Source of the DNA: Verrucomicrobiia bacterium
GTDB lineage: Bacteria > Verrucomicrobiota > Verrucomicrobiia > Limisphaerales > DTLC01
Reading direction: 5' to 3'
NCBI GenBank assembly: GCA_025061935.1
Contig: JANWZY010000007.1
Coordinates: 1 to 22,657, forward strand
DNA length: 22,657 nt
The notes under the pieces are model-generated. The model saw only the letters and a program-made list of their open reading frames with translations, did no database searches and was not told where the DNA came from. Both the position numbers and the translations under genes were made by a program. Shown here in pieces: positions 16,199-22,657 of the stretch (the stretch's first letter is position 1; each line of letters begins with the position of its first letter).

Positions 16199-16211
16199 AT
16201 ATAGCTCAGTT
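16195..16211 (+). other. tRNA 5'-end-like fragment
   Basis: GGGGATATAGCTCAGTT equals the start (acceptor strand, T8, D-stem and D-loop beginning) of many bacterial tRNA-Ala/tRNA-Ile genes. The following bases do not continue a tRNA: no anticodon arm, T-arm or CCA side is present. It is either a remnant or a chance match, and partly overlaps the groES leader hairpin. Confidence 0.35.
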
Positions 16212-16255
16212 AAAGCGAAGGCGAACATAACCTAAAACCAAACCAAGGTTGACCT

Positions 16256-16555
16256 ATGGCTCTTAACGTCAAACCACTCGGAGACCGGGTCTTGGTTGAA
16301 CCGGTCGAAGAGAAGGAAGTCAAAAAAGGCGGGATCATTATTCCTGATACCGCCAAGGAGAAGCCCCAAGAGGGCATTGTGCGTGCGTTGGGCACCGGTA
16401 AACTCGACGATGACGGCAAACGCATCCCGTTTGAAGTCAAAGTCGGTGACCGCGTGCTCTTCAGCAAATACGGTGGCACGGAGATCAAGATTGACGACAA
16501 GGAGTACAAGCTCCTCAGCTCGGACGATCTCCTTGCCATTTTAACCGACAAATGA
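16256..16555 (+). CDS. groES: Co-chaperonin GroES (Hsp10)
   Basis: The protein has 99 residues, the usual length. It forms the heptameric lid of the GroEL cage. Residues 1-20 (LNVKPLGDRVLVEP) and the mobile loop VKKGGIIIPDTAKEKPQEG are typical, as is the C-terminal stretch KYGGTEIKIDDKEYKLLSSDDLLAIL. AAGG (16245-16248) seven bases before the ATG is a modest ribosome binding site. groL follows after 29 bases in the same direction, so the two form an operon. No CIRCE element is visible upstream. Confidence 0.97.
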   Translation: MALNVKPLGDRVLVEPVEEKEVKKGGIIIPDTAKEKPQEGIVRALGTGKLDDDGKRIPFEVKVGDRVLFSKYGGTEIKIDDKEYKLLSSDDLLAILTDK

Positions 16556-16570
16556 GTTGAACCTTTAACA

Positions 16571-16575
16571 GGAGG
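16571..16575 (+). promoter_or_regulatory. Ribosome binding site of groL
   Basis: GGAGG lies nine bases before the groL ATG at 16585. It is the clearest Shine-Dalgarno in the window; most other genes here have weak or no match, which fits strong translation of groL. Confidence 0.7.
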
Positions 16576-16584
16576 GTACGAACT

Positions 16585-18213
16585 ATGGCAGCGAAGCAAC
16601 TACTTTTCGATGAGGCCGCGCGCCAAGCGATTTTGCGCGGCGTGACCAAACTGTCGCGCGCCGTCACGGCCACACTCGGGCCACGCGGCCGGAACGTCGT
16701 TATTGACAAAAAATTCGGCTCGCCCGTCGTGACCAAAGACGGCGTGACGGTAGCCAAGGAAATCGAGCTTGAGGATCCGTACGAAAACATGGGCGCCCAG
16801 ATGGTCCGCGAAGTCGCAAGCAAGACCAGCGACGCAGCGGGTGACGGCACCACCACGGCGACACTGCTTGCCGAGGCGATCTATCGCGAGGGCTTAAAGT
16901 TTGTCGCCTCGGGCGCGAACCCGATCGGCATCCAACGCGGTATCCAAAAAGCCGTGGACGCTGCGGTGCAGCACCTCGATAAAATCGCCAAAAAGATCAA
17001 GGAGAAAGAGGAGATCAAGCAAGTCGCTACGGTCGCGGCCAACTGGGACACGGCCATTGGTGAGATCATTGCCGATGCGATGGACAAGGTCGGCAAGGAC
17101 GGCACCATAACCGTCGAAGAGGCCAAGTCCATCGAGACCACGCTCGAAGTGGTCGAGGGCATGCAGTTCGACAAGGGGTATCTGTCGCCATACTTTATCA
17201 CCAACCCCGAAACGATGGAGTGCAAGCTGGAGGATCCGTACATCCTGATCTACGAAAAGAAGATCAGCAGCCTGAAGGACATCCTCCCGCTGCTCGAAAA
17301 GATCGCCAAGGTCGGCAAGCCGCTGCTTATCATTGCCGAGGAAGTCGAGGGCGAGGCGCTCGCCACGCTAGTGGTCAACAAGCTCCGTGGCACGTTGCAG
17401 TGCTGCGCGGTCAAGGCGCCCGGCTTCGGCGATCGGCGCAAAGCAATGTGCGAAGACATTGCCATCCTGACCGGCGGCAAGTTCATTAGCGAAGACCTTG
17501 GCATCAAGCTCGAGAACGTCGAGCTGACCGACCTTGGCCGGGCCAAGACGGTCGTGGTTGACAAGGAAAACACCACAATCGTCGAAGGTGCGGGCAAGAG
17601 CTCGGAGATCCAAGGCCGTGTGAACCAGATCCGCCGGCAAATCGAGGAGACCACTTCGGACTACGACCGCGAGAAACTGCAAGAGCGGTTGGCCAAGCTC
17701 GCTGGCGGCGTGGCGGTGATCAACGTTGGCGCCGCGACCGAGACCGAGATGAAAGAAAAGAAGGCACGTGTCGAAGACGCGCTGCATGCCACACGTGCTG
17801 CGGTCGAGGAGGGCATTGTGCCCGGTGGCGGCGTGGCGCTGATCCGCTGCCTCGAAGCCATCGAGAAAGTGAAGCCGGCCGACGAGGACGAGCGGATCGG
17901 CATTGACATCGTCAAGCGTGCCGTCGAATACCCTGCGCGCGAGTTGGCGAACAATGCCGGTGTGGAAGGCTCGGTTGTAGTCGAGGAAATCAAGCGCCGC
18001 AAAGGCAACGAAGGGTACGATGTGATCACCGGCGAATACAAAGACCTCGTAAAGGCCGGTATTATTGACCCGAAGAAGGTCACTCGTACCGCACTGCAGA
18101 ACGCGGCCTCGATTGCCGGGCTGTTGCTCACCACCGAGTGCCTCGTGACCGAGGTGCCGGAGAAGAAGGAAAAGAGCACGCGTGAGAGCAGCCACAACGA
18201 CTACGAGTATTGA
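16585..18213 (+). CDS. groL: Chaperonin GroEL (Hsp60)
   Basis: The protein has 542 residues, normal for GroEL, and forms the tetradecameric folding cage with GroES. The nucleotide site is visible as TLGPRGRNV near the N terminus and SDAAGDGTTTATLLAEAI, and the C-terminal ATPase signature as ATRAAVEEGIVPGGGVAL. The apical domain includes EEVEGEALATLVVNKLRG. The C terminus is odd: instead of the Gly-Gly-Met repeats of most main GroELs it ends with a polar tail, STRESSHNDYEY, after a lysine/glutamate run. The frame is intact and no GGM coding appears in the other frames, so this is not a sequencing frameshift. The gene forms an operon with groES and is followed by a strong terminator. Confidence 0.97.
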   Translation: MAAKQLLFDEAARQAILRGVTKLSRAVTATLGPRGRNVVIDKKFGSPVVTKDGVTVAKEIELEDPYENMGAQMVREVASKTSDAAGDGTTTATLLAEAIYREGLKFVASGANPIGIQRGIQKAVDAAVQHLDKIAKKIKEKEEIKQVATVAANWDTAIGEIIADAMDKVGKDGTITVEEAKSIETTLEVVEGMQFDKGYLSPYFITNPETMECKLEDPYILIYEKKISSLKDILPLLEKIAKVGKPLLIIAEEVEGEALATLVVNKLRGTLQCCAVKAPGFGDRRKAMCEDIAILTGGKFISEDLGIKLENVELTDLGRAKTVVVDKENTTIVEGAGKSSEIQGRVNQIRRQIEETTSDYDREKLQERLAKLAGGVAVINVGAATETEMKEKKARVEDALHATRAAVEEGIVPGGGVALIRCLEAIEKVKPADEDERIGIDIVKRAVEYPARELANNAGVEGSVVVEEIKRRKGNEGYDVITGEYKDLVKAGIIDPKKVTRTALQNAASIAGLLLTTECLVTEVPEKKEKSTRESSHNDYEY

Positions 18214-18270
18214 GCCTTACCTGCGCGGCGCCGGGTTCGGCCCGGGCCGCCTTAGGTGATTGCCTGTTTT

Positions 18271-18308
18271 GAGGCCGGGGTAAGTTAAACCCCGGCCTCT
18301 TGTTTTTT
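18271..18308 (+). terminator. Intrinsic terminator of groES-groL
   Basis: GAGGCCGGGGT (18271-18281) pairs perfectly with ACCCCGGCCTC (18289-18299) around the loop AAGTTAA, followed by TTGTTTTTT. The 11-bp GC-rich stem plus T-run lies 57 bases after the groL stop. It separates the chaperonin operon from the redox cluster. Confidence 0.93.
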
Positions 18309-18358
18309 GACAATGCACAGCACTTGACGCAGATTTCCTGGCGGTTGGTGGCACTTCT

Positions 18359-19420
18359 ATGGTTGTGCTCCAGAGGCAGAAGACTGCGACCGAGCTTGCC
18401 GTTTGCGTAGGCGTGTTACTATGCCTCGGTGCGGTGGCGGGGTGGGTGCTGCTCACGCAGCGCAATTTTAACCCGGCTGTGCGCGTGTCGCCCACGCCAG
18501 ACCCTCCTCTCGGGGTGAGGAGCGCGAGCGAGCCGGCCAGTGTGCACCCCGGGCCGGTGGCGAACCAGGGCCTGAACGCCGGCGACTTCGCAGCATTCGC
18601 ACCTGCTGGTGTCACGCCGTTCGGCCCGCTCGAGCAGTTCGATGAGGAGACGCTGTCGGACAAGATTAACGGTAAGGCAGATTTGTACTTAACCTCCGGG
18701 TTCAAGCAGTTGCGGTGTCAGCGATTCGCGGTGGGCGACGGGGAAGAGGACTGGTTCGAGTTTTTTGTCTACGACATGGGTACATTGCCCCAAGCTTTTG
18801 CAGTCTATAGCGTGCAACGGCGGCCGGAGTGCAAACCGCTCGAGCTGACCGAGTTCGCGTACGCGACCAAGAACGCGCTGTACTTCGTCTGCGGGCCATT
18901 TTACGTGGAAGTTGTGGCAGCGCAGCCAAGCGAGCAATTGCAGAAGGCCATGCTCGACATGGCCAGCAGGTTTGTGGCAGCTACGCCGGCCGGGCCGATG
19001 CGCCTCGTCGAGCTTGAACTCTTCCCGCCGGAGAACAAGGTGCCATACAGCGAGACGTTGAATATTTCGAGTGCATTCGGGTTCGAAGGGTTCAGCAACG
19101 TGTTCACAGTGAAGTACGAGGCGGACGGCAAGCACGTGTTGGCGTATCTGACCGCACTGGACGATGAAGGAAAGGCTGCAGCGTTGGCCCACGCGTATTG
19201 CCGGTTCCTCCTTGCAAACGGGGCTGAGGAAATACCGCCCGAACGTGCGCTGGAGAACGGCAAGGTTTTCAGCTTGCTCGGCACCTACGAGGTGGTGGTA
19301 CAGGTGGGCCGGGTTGTCGGTGGCGTGCATGCTGCGCATTCGCAGCACGCAGGCGAACAAGTTGCACGCGCGCTCGCGACTCATGTAGCTGGCAGACACA
19401 TCGGTGCACAAAGGAACTGA
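18359..19420 (+). CDS. DUF6599 membrane-anchored protein
   Basis: The protein has 353 residues. A hydrophobic helix at about 11-32 (ELAVCVGVLLCLGAVAGWVL) is likely an N-terminal membrane anchor, followed by a Pro/Ser-rich linker and an exported domain. Residues about 85-200 match what I recall of the DUF6599 family: NGKADLYLTSGF, then VYDMGTLPQAFAVYS, then FVCGPFYVEVVA. A second half (about 215-320) may be a related repeat, with LFPPENKVPYSETL. The function of the family is unknown; it is often found near DUF362 and Fe-S genes, as here. The C terminus overlaps the next gene by 17 bases, suggesting coupled translation. No clear Shine-Dalgarno was seen. Confidence 0.75.
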   Translation: MVVLQRQKTATELAVCVGVLLCLGAVAGWVLLTQRNFNPAVRVSPTPDPPLGVRSASEPASVHPGPVANQGLNAGDFAAFAPAGVTPFGPLEQFDEETLSDKINGKADLYLTSGFKQLRCQRFAVGDGEEDWFEFFVYDMGTLPQAFAVYSVQRRPECKPLELTEFAYATKNALYFVCGPFYVEVVAAQPSEQLQKAMLDMASRFVAATPAGPMRLVELELFPPENKVPYSETLNISSAFGFEGFSNVFTVKYEADGKHVLAYLTALDDEGKAAALAHAYCRFLLANGAEEIPPERALENGKVFSLLGTYEVVVQVGRVVGGVHAAHSQHAGEQVARALATHVAGRHIGAQRN

Positions 19421-20396
19421 CAATCAAGGGTTGCAGCGACGCGATTTTTTGCTGCGATTGGTTAAAGCCACAGCCGCTGCTGCGGTCGCGACCGGCGCGG
19501 CCATGGCGTTGCACAGGCCTGCACGGGTGCCACGCCCGGGTGCGTCTGCCGCGCTACCGCTGCCAGATTTTTCGGTGAAAAAAACCGGCCCGGCTATGGC
19601 CATCGTGACAGGACAGGACCGGGTGAAGACGCTCCGGCGCGCTTTAGACGCACTGGGTGGCATCGGGCGGTTCATTAGCAATGGCGACCGCGTGCTGCTG
19701 AAAGTGAATGCAGCGTTTGCGCTACCGCCCAGCTTGGGCGCCACTACGCACCCCGCGCTTGTGGCTGAGCTAGCACGGCTCTGCTACACGGCCGGTGCCG
19801 CCGAGGTCATCGTCACTGACAACCCGATTAACGATCCGCAAAGTTGTTTTCGGCTGACCGGTATCGCGCGCGCGGCTGAAACTGCTGGTGCGCGCGTGGT
19901 CGTGCCAACAGATGCGCTTTTCGAGCCGGTGACGCTACCCGGCGCCCGTCTCATCCGCGAATGGCCGGTGCTACTCAAGCCATTCAACGGCGTCACAAAA
20001 CTGGTCGGGATCGCGCCTGTGAAAGACCACAATCGCAGTGGGGCATCCATGACAATGAAAAACTGGTACGGGTTGCTCGGCGGCGCGCGGAACGTGTTCC
20101 ATCAAGACATCCACACCATCATCCTGGAGCTGGCAATGCTCGTCAGGCCGACTTTGGTGATTTTGGACGGGACAACCACCATGATCACAAATGGCCCGAC
20201 GGGCGGCTCGCTCGACGACCTTAAGCAAACCAACACGATGATCGTGAGCACAGACCAGGTCGCAGCCGACGCTTTTGGCGCCACACTGCTTGGCCGGCGT
20301 CTCACGGAACTGCCGTTTATCACGCGCGCGGCCGCCGCCGGCCTAGGCACAGCGGATTTCGAGGCGCTGCGCCCGCTAAGGGACAGTGTGGTCTGA
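19404..20396 (+). CDS. DUF362 domain protein with Tat signal
   Basis: The protein has 330 residues and starts at GTG 19404, inside the end of the DUF6599 gene. The N terminus has a twin-arginine signal, LQRRDFLLRL (Arg12-Arg13) followed by an alanine-rich hydrophobic stretch, so it should be exported folded. The DUF362 core covers about 60-325: VLLKVNAAFALPPSLGATTHP, GAAEVIVTDNP, and the later KNWYGLLGGARNVFHQDIH, which are typical of the family. Unlike many DUF362 proteins it has no C-terminal ferredoxin cysteines; that role may be taken by the polyferredoxin encoded next. The biochemical role of DUF362 is not established. GTG is the only reasonable start before the Tat motif. Confidence 0.85.
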   Translation: MHKGTDNQGLQRRDFLLRLVKATAAAAVATGAAMALHRPARVPRPGASAALPLPDFSVKKTGPAMAIVTGQDRVKTLRRALDALGGIGRFISNGDRVLLKVNAAFALPPSLGATTHPALVAELARLCYTAGAAEVIVTDNPINDPQSCFRLTGIARAAETAGARVVVPTDALFEPVTLPGARLIREWPVLLKPFNGVTKLVGIAPVKDHNRSGASMTMKNWYGLLGGARNVFHQDIHTIILELAMLVRPTLVILDGTTTMITNGPTGGSLDDLKQTNTMIVSTDQVAADAFGATLLGRRLTELPFITRAAAAGLGTADFEALRPLRDSVV

Positions 20397-20583
20397 ATTC
20401 GAATTCCAACGCACGAAGTGTGAAGCGAATCCAAATGATCGAAATTCGAAAACGTGCTGGACAGATACGGCTCAGAACGGCCATCGGACTGGGGGCAGCA
20501 CAATGCTTAGCAGGGCGCAAGTCAAATGGTCTTGGGGTTCCGTGTTTTGAGATTGTTTCGGACTTCGGATTTTGAATTTCGGT
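20395..20583. repeat. AT-rich intergenic stretch with TTCGAA/TTCGGATT-type motifs
   Basis: The gap before the polyferredoxin gene begins with the perfect palindrome GAATTCGAATTC (20395-20406), overlapping the DUF362 stop codon. It also contains GATCGAAATTCGAAAAC (20438-20454) and CGGACTTCGGATTTTGAATT (about 20560-20579). These AT-rich motifs contrast with the GC-rich genes around and resemble scattered intergenic repeats of planctomycete and verrucomicrobial genomes. That comparison is from memory. No promoter or terminator is clear. Confidence 0.35.
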
Positions 20584-20593
20584 TTTTGCTGTG

Positions 20594-22528
20594 ATGAACA
20601 TCGTTACCGTCCGGCGCATCGCACAGGTTTTCTTTTTCGCCCTGTTCCTGTGGTTTTGTATTGTGGCCACAGTGGGGGAGAAATTTTGGCAGCTCCGAGG
20701 CTGGCCCGTGAATTGGTTTTTGGACCTCGACCCATTGGCTGCGCTCGGCACGATGCTGACAACGCGCGAGCTGTACGGGGGCCTGCTTTGGGCCGTGCTC
20801 ACAGTCGTACTAACCATTTTCCTGGGACGCGTCTTCTGCGGTTGGGTCTGCCCGTTCGGGGCGATCCAGCAGTTTGTCGGTTGGCTGGCACGGCGCGGGC
20901 GCAAGCACATGGAGAAAGTCGCCCTTAACAAGTACAATCGTTGGCAGGTGGCCAAGTACTACTTGCTGATTGCATTACTGTCTGCGGCTGCGGTCGGGCT
21001 TATAAGTGAGCTTGCGTTATTGCCCGGGCGTAACGCGGCGCTGTGGGCGGCAGCGCTGGTGCTGCTAGTGGCGTGGTTTGCGTGGCTTGTAGTCAAGCGG
21101 CTCGTTGGCAGCGTAAGGCGCGCCCTGAGCTGGTTTGTCGTCATCGTATTTGCTTGGGCTGTTGTCGGGCTGGTGTGGAAACCGCCACCTGTGCTAACGC
21201 AATCTTTGCAGACCGGGCTGTTCGATCCGATCCCGCTTGTGTATCGGTCGGTTAACCTCGTTTTGGTGCCGCTTGCAGGCGGCGCACTGCATGGCGAGCG
21301 GTATTATGTCGGTGCATGGACAATCGGGGCAGTGTTCTTCGGAGCAGTGTTTCTGACACTGCTCGTACCCAGGTTCTATTGCCGGTTCGTCTGCCCGCTC
21401 GGCGCAATGTTCGGTGCGCTGGTCCGTTGGGCGCCGTTCCGGATCGGGAAACGCGTACCCCAATGCACGGACTGTGGCCTGTGCGAAACGGATTGTGAAG
21501 GCGCGTGCGAACCGACGGGTAAATTCCGGGTCGCCGAGTGCGTGCTATGTTTCAACTGTGTGAAGCGGTGCGCCGGCGCGCAGCTTGTGTATGGCACGGT
21601 GCGATCGGCCGCCGGCGAGATAACTAGCGCGGGGGTGACCCGCCGCGGTTTCTTGGTCGCTGCCGTCTCGGGCGCGGCGTCTGTGCCAGCACTGCGGTTG
21701 AGCGGACTGACTGCGCGGAATTGGCCTGCTGTGCTGGTGCGGCCGCCAGGAGCGCTCGAAGAGAGTGAGTTCTTAGATCGCTGCATCAAATGTGGGCAAT
21801 GCATGCGCGTGTGCCCGACCAACGTGGTCCAACCGGCTTTGCTCGAAGCCGGGCTTGAAGGGCTTTGGACGCCGATACTCAATTTCCGGATCGGCACCAG
21901 TGGGTGCCAGCTCACCTGTGTGGCATGTAGTAACGTGTGCCCAACAGGTGCCCTACGGCCACTGTCACTAGAAGAACGACTCGGCGTGGGGCAGTTCGAG
22001 GCCGCCGGCCCGATCAGGCTCGGCACCGCGTTTATTGACCGCGGCAGATGTTTACCTTGGGCGATGGACGCGCCGTGCCTGGTGTGCCAGGAAAACTGTC
22101 CAGTCAGTCCAAAGGCTATTTACTCGCGTGGTGAGTTCCGGCTTATCCGTGACGGTGAGCGGCGCGTGCGCGCGGCCACGGAAACCACCATCGTTGTCGA
22201 TGGCCCTGAGTTGCGTAGGGGCTGGCTCGGCACTGGCGAATTTTATCTGCGCGCCATGGCGGGGGATGACCAAGCCCGAAGGCCGATTGTGGACAACACC
22301 GCTGACAGTATCGTTGTCGGGGAAGACGCGGCCTGGCGGCCCCCGCTTGCGCCGGGTACCCCGGTGGCAATTGAAATTTACATCGAGCTGCCGTCGGTTG
22401 ACCCGAGCAAATGCGTCGGTTGCGGCGTCTGCGAACATGAATGCCCTGTCAGCGGGTTACGTGCGATTCGTGTCACAGGCGAAAATGCCACACGAAATAA
22501 ACGGCATTCGTTGACGGCTCGCAGTTAA
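20594..22528 (+). CDS. NapH-NapG-like fused polyferredoxin with internal Tat motif
   Basis: The protein has 644 residues. The N-terminal part has about six membrane helices (roughly 9-28, 61-80, 118-139, 146-165, 176-193, 238-260) and two CxxxCP motifs of NapH/NosR/CcoG-type quinol oxidases, FCGWVCP (Cys82) and YCRFVCP (Cys263). Two ferredoxin motifs follow (CTDCGLC from 291, CVLCFNC from 316). Then comes TRRGFLVAAVSGA (349-361), an internal twin-arginine sequence, and a NapG-like half with four more cysteine motifs (CIKCGQC at 397, CQLTCVAC at 438, CLPWAMDAPCLVC at 486, CVGCGVC at 607). It probably passes electrons from menaquinol to exported partners encoded next door. A GTG three bases upstream (20591) is an alternative start. 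Confidence 0.88.
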   Translation: MNIVTVRRIAQVFFFALFLWFCIVATVGEKFWQLRGWPVNWFLDLDPLAALGTMLTTRELYGGLLWAVLTVVLTIFLGRVFCGWVCPFGAIQQFVGWLARRGRKHMEKVALNKYNRWQVAKYYLLIALLSAAAVGLISELALLPGRNAALWAAALVLLVAWFAWLVVKRLVGSVRRALSWFVVIVFAWAVVGLVWKPPPVLTQSLQTGLFDPIPLVYRSVNLVLVPLAGGALHGERYYVGAWTIGAVFFGAVFLTLLVPRFYCRFVCPLGAMFGALVRWAPFRIGKRVPQCTDCGLCETDCEGACEPTGKFRVAECVLCFNCVKRCAGAQLVYGTVRSAAGEITSAGVTRRGFLVAAVSGAASVPALRLSGLTARNWPAVLVRPPGALEESEFLDRCIKCGQCMRVCPTNVVQPALLEAGLEGLWTPILNFRIGTSGCQLTCVACSNVCPTGALRPLSLEERLGVGQFEAAGPIRLGTAFIDRGRCLPWAMDAPCLVCQENCPVSPKAIYSRGEFRLIRDGERRVRAATETTIVVDGPELRRGWLGTGEFYLRAMAGDDQARRPIVDNTADSIVVGEDAAWRPPLAPGTPVAIEIYIELPSVDPSKCVGCGVCEHECPVSGLRAIRVTGENATRNKRHSLTARS

Positions 22529-22550
22529 AAGGTTAAAGTTTACGGAATGT

Positions 22551-22657
22551 ATGAAAACCGAAGCACTGACTCGACGGCAATTTGTTCGCGCACTCGGAAT
22601 AAGTGCTGCAGGCGCGCTCGCGGTCGCTCGCACCGGCATGACACAAGAACAGCAGCA
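22551..22657 (+). CDS. Tat-exported protein, N-terminal fragment (cut by window end)
   Basis: Only the first 35 residues are in the window. They start MKTEALTRRQFVRALGISAA, a clear twin-arginine signal with a hydrophobic stretch ending near AVARTGM. The gene begins 22 bases after the polyferredoxin stop, so it is most likely in the same operon and gives another exported, probably cofactor-containing protein. Its family cannot be told from this fragment. Confidence 0.75.
   Translation, partial: MKTEALTRRQFVRALGISAAGALAVARTGMTQEQQ

Overview
The window (about 22.7 kb, GC-rich) looks like a chromosomal segment of a Verrucomicrobiota bacterium, most likely of the Limisphaerales/Pedosphaera type. 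That placement is inference. It rests on a dnaK-groES-groL cluster, a very large secreted GH95 enzyme ending in a small Trp/Phe-rich C-terminal domain typical of the group, a histidine kinase with the H-box HNVGNVLNSV, and a DUF6599/DUF362/NapGH-like redox cluster. No rRNA, intact tRNA, transposase gene or CRISPR array was found.

Layout. Positions 1-about 830 hold no convincing gene but a dense mosaic of short hairpin repeats in at least three families. The most striking family has six copies. Each is a perfect 8-bp stem with a GTNA loop, preceded by GTAG (or CTAG/ATAG), and the stem sequence changes while loop and tetranucleotide stay the same. This is the architecture of REP elements mobilised by RAYT transposases. 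A small DUF1232 (YkvA-like) gene follows at 897-1301. On the minus strand come a CAAX/CPBP membrane protease (1339-2046), a flavodoxin-fold quinone reductase (2203-2802), a giant membrane histidine kinase with about seven repeated beta-rich periplasmic modules (2977-6327), a GH95 alpha-L-fucosidase-like exoenzyme (6856-10590), argS (10900-12621) and a PTS IIA protein (12685-13149).

The plus strand then carries pyrE (13338-13904), dnaK (14123-16051), groES (16256-16555) and groL (16585-18213, with a strong intrinsic terminator). A redox cluster follows: DUF6599 membrane-anchored protein, DUF362 Tat protein, a NapH-NapG-like polyferredoxin with six Fe-S motifs and an internal twin-arginine motif, and the start of another Tat protein cut by the window edge.

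How parts work together. groES/groL and dnaK form a chaperone block. PTS IIA and argS are probably co-transcribed. The last four genes are tightly spaced or overlapping and likely form one exported electron-transfer system of unknown substrate. The two points most worth a second look are the REP-like hairpin mosaic at the left end and the polyferredoxin, which appears to need both Sec and Tat for its topology. A structured leader upstream of the histidine kinase (6360-6402) and a tRNA-like 5' fragment upstream of groES (16195-16211) are secondary leads.
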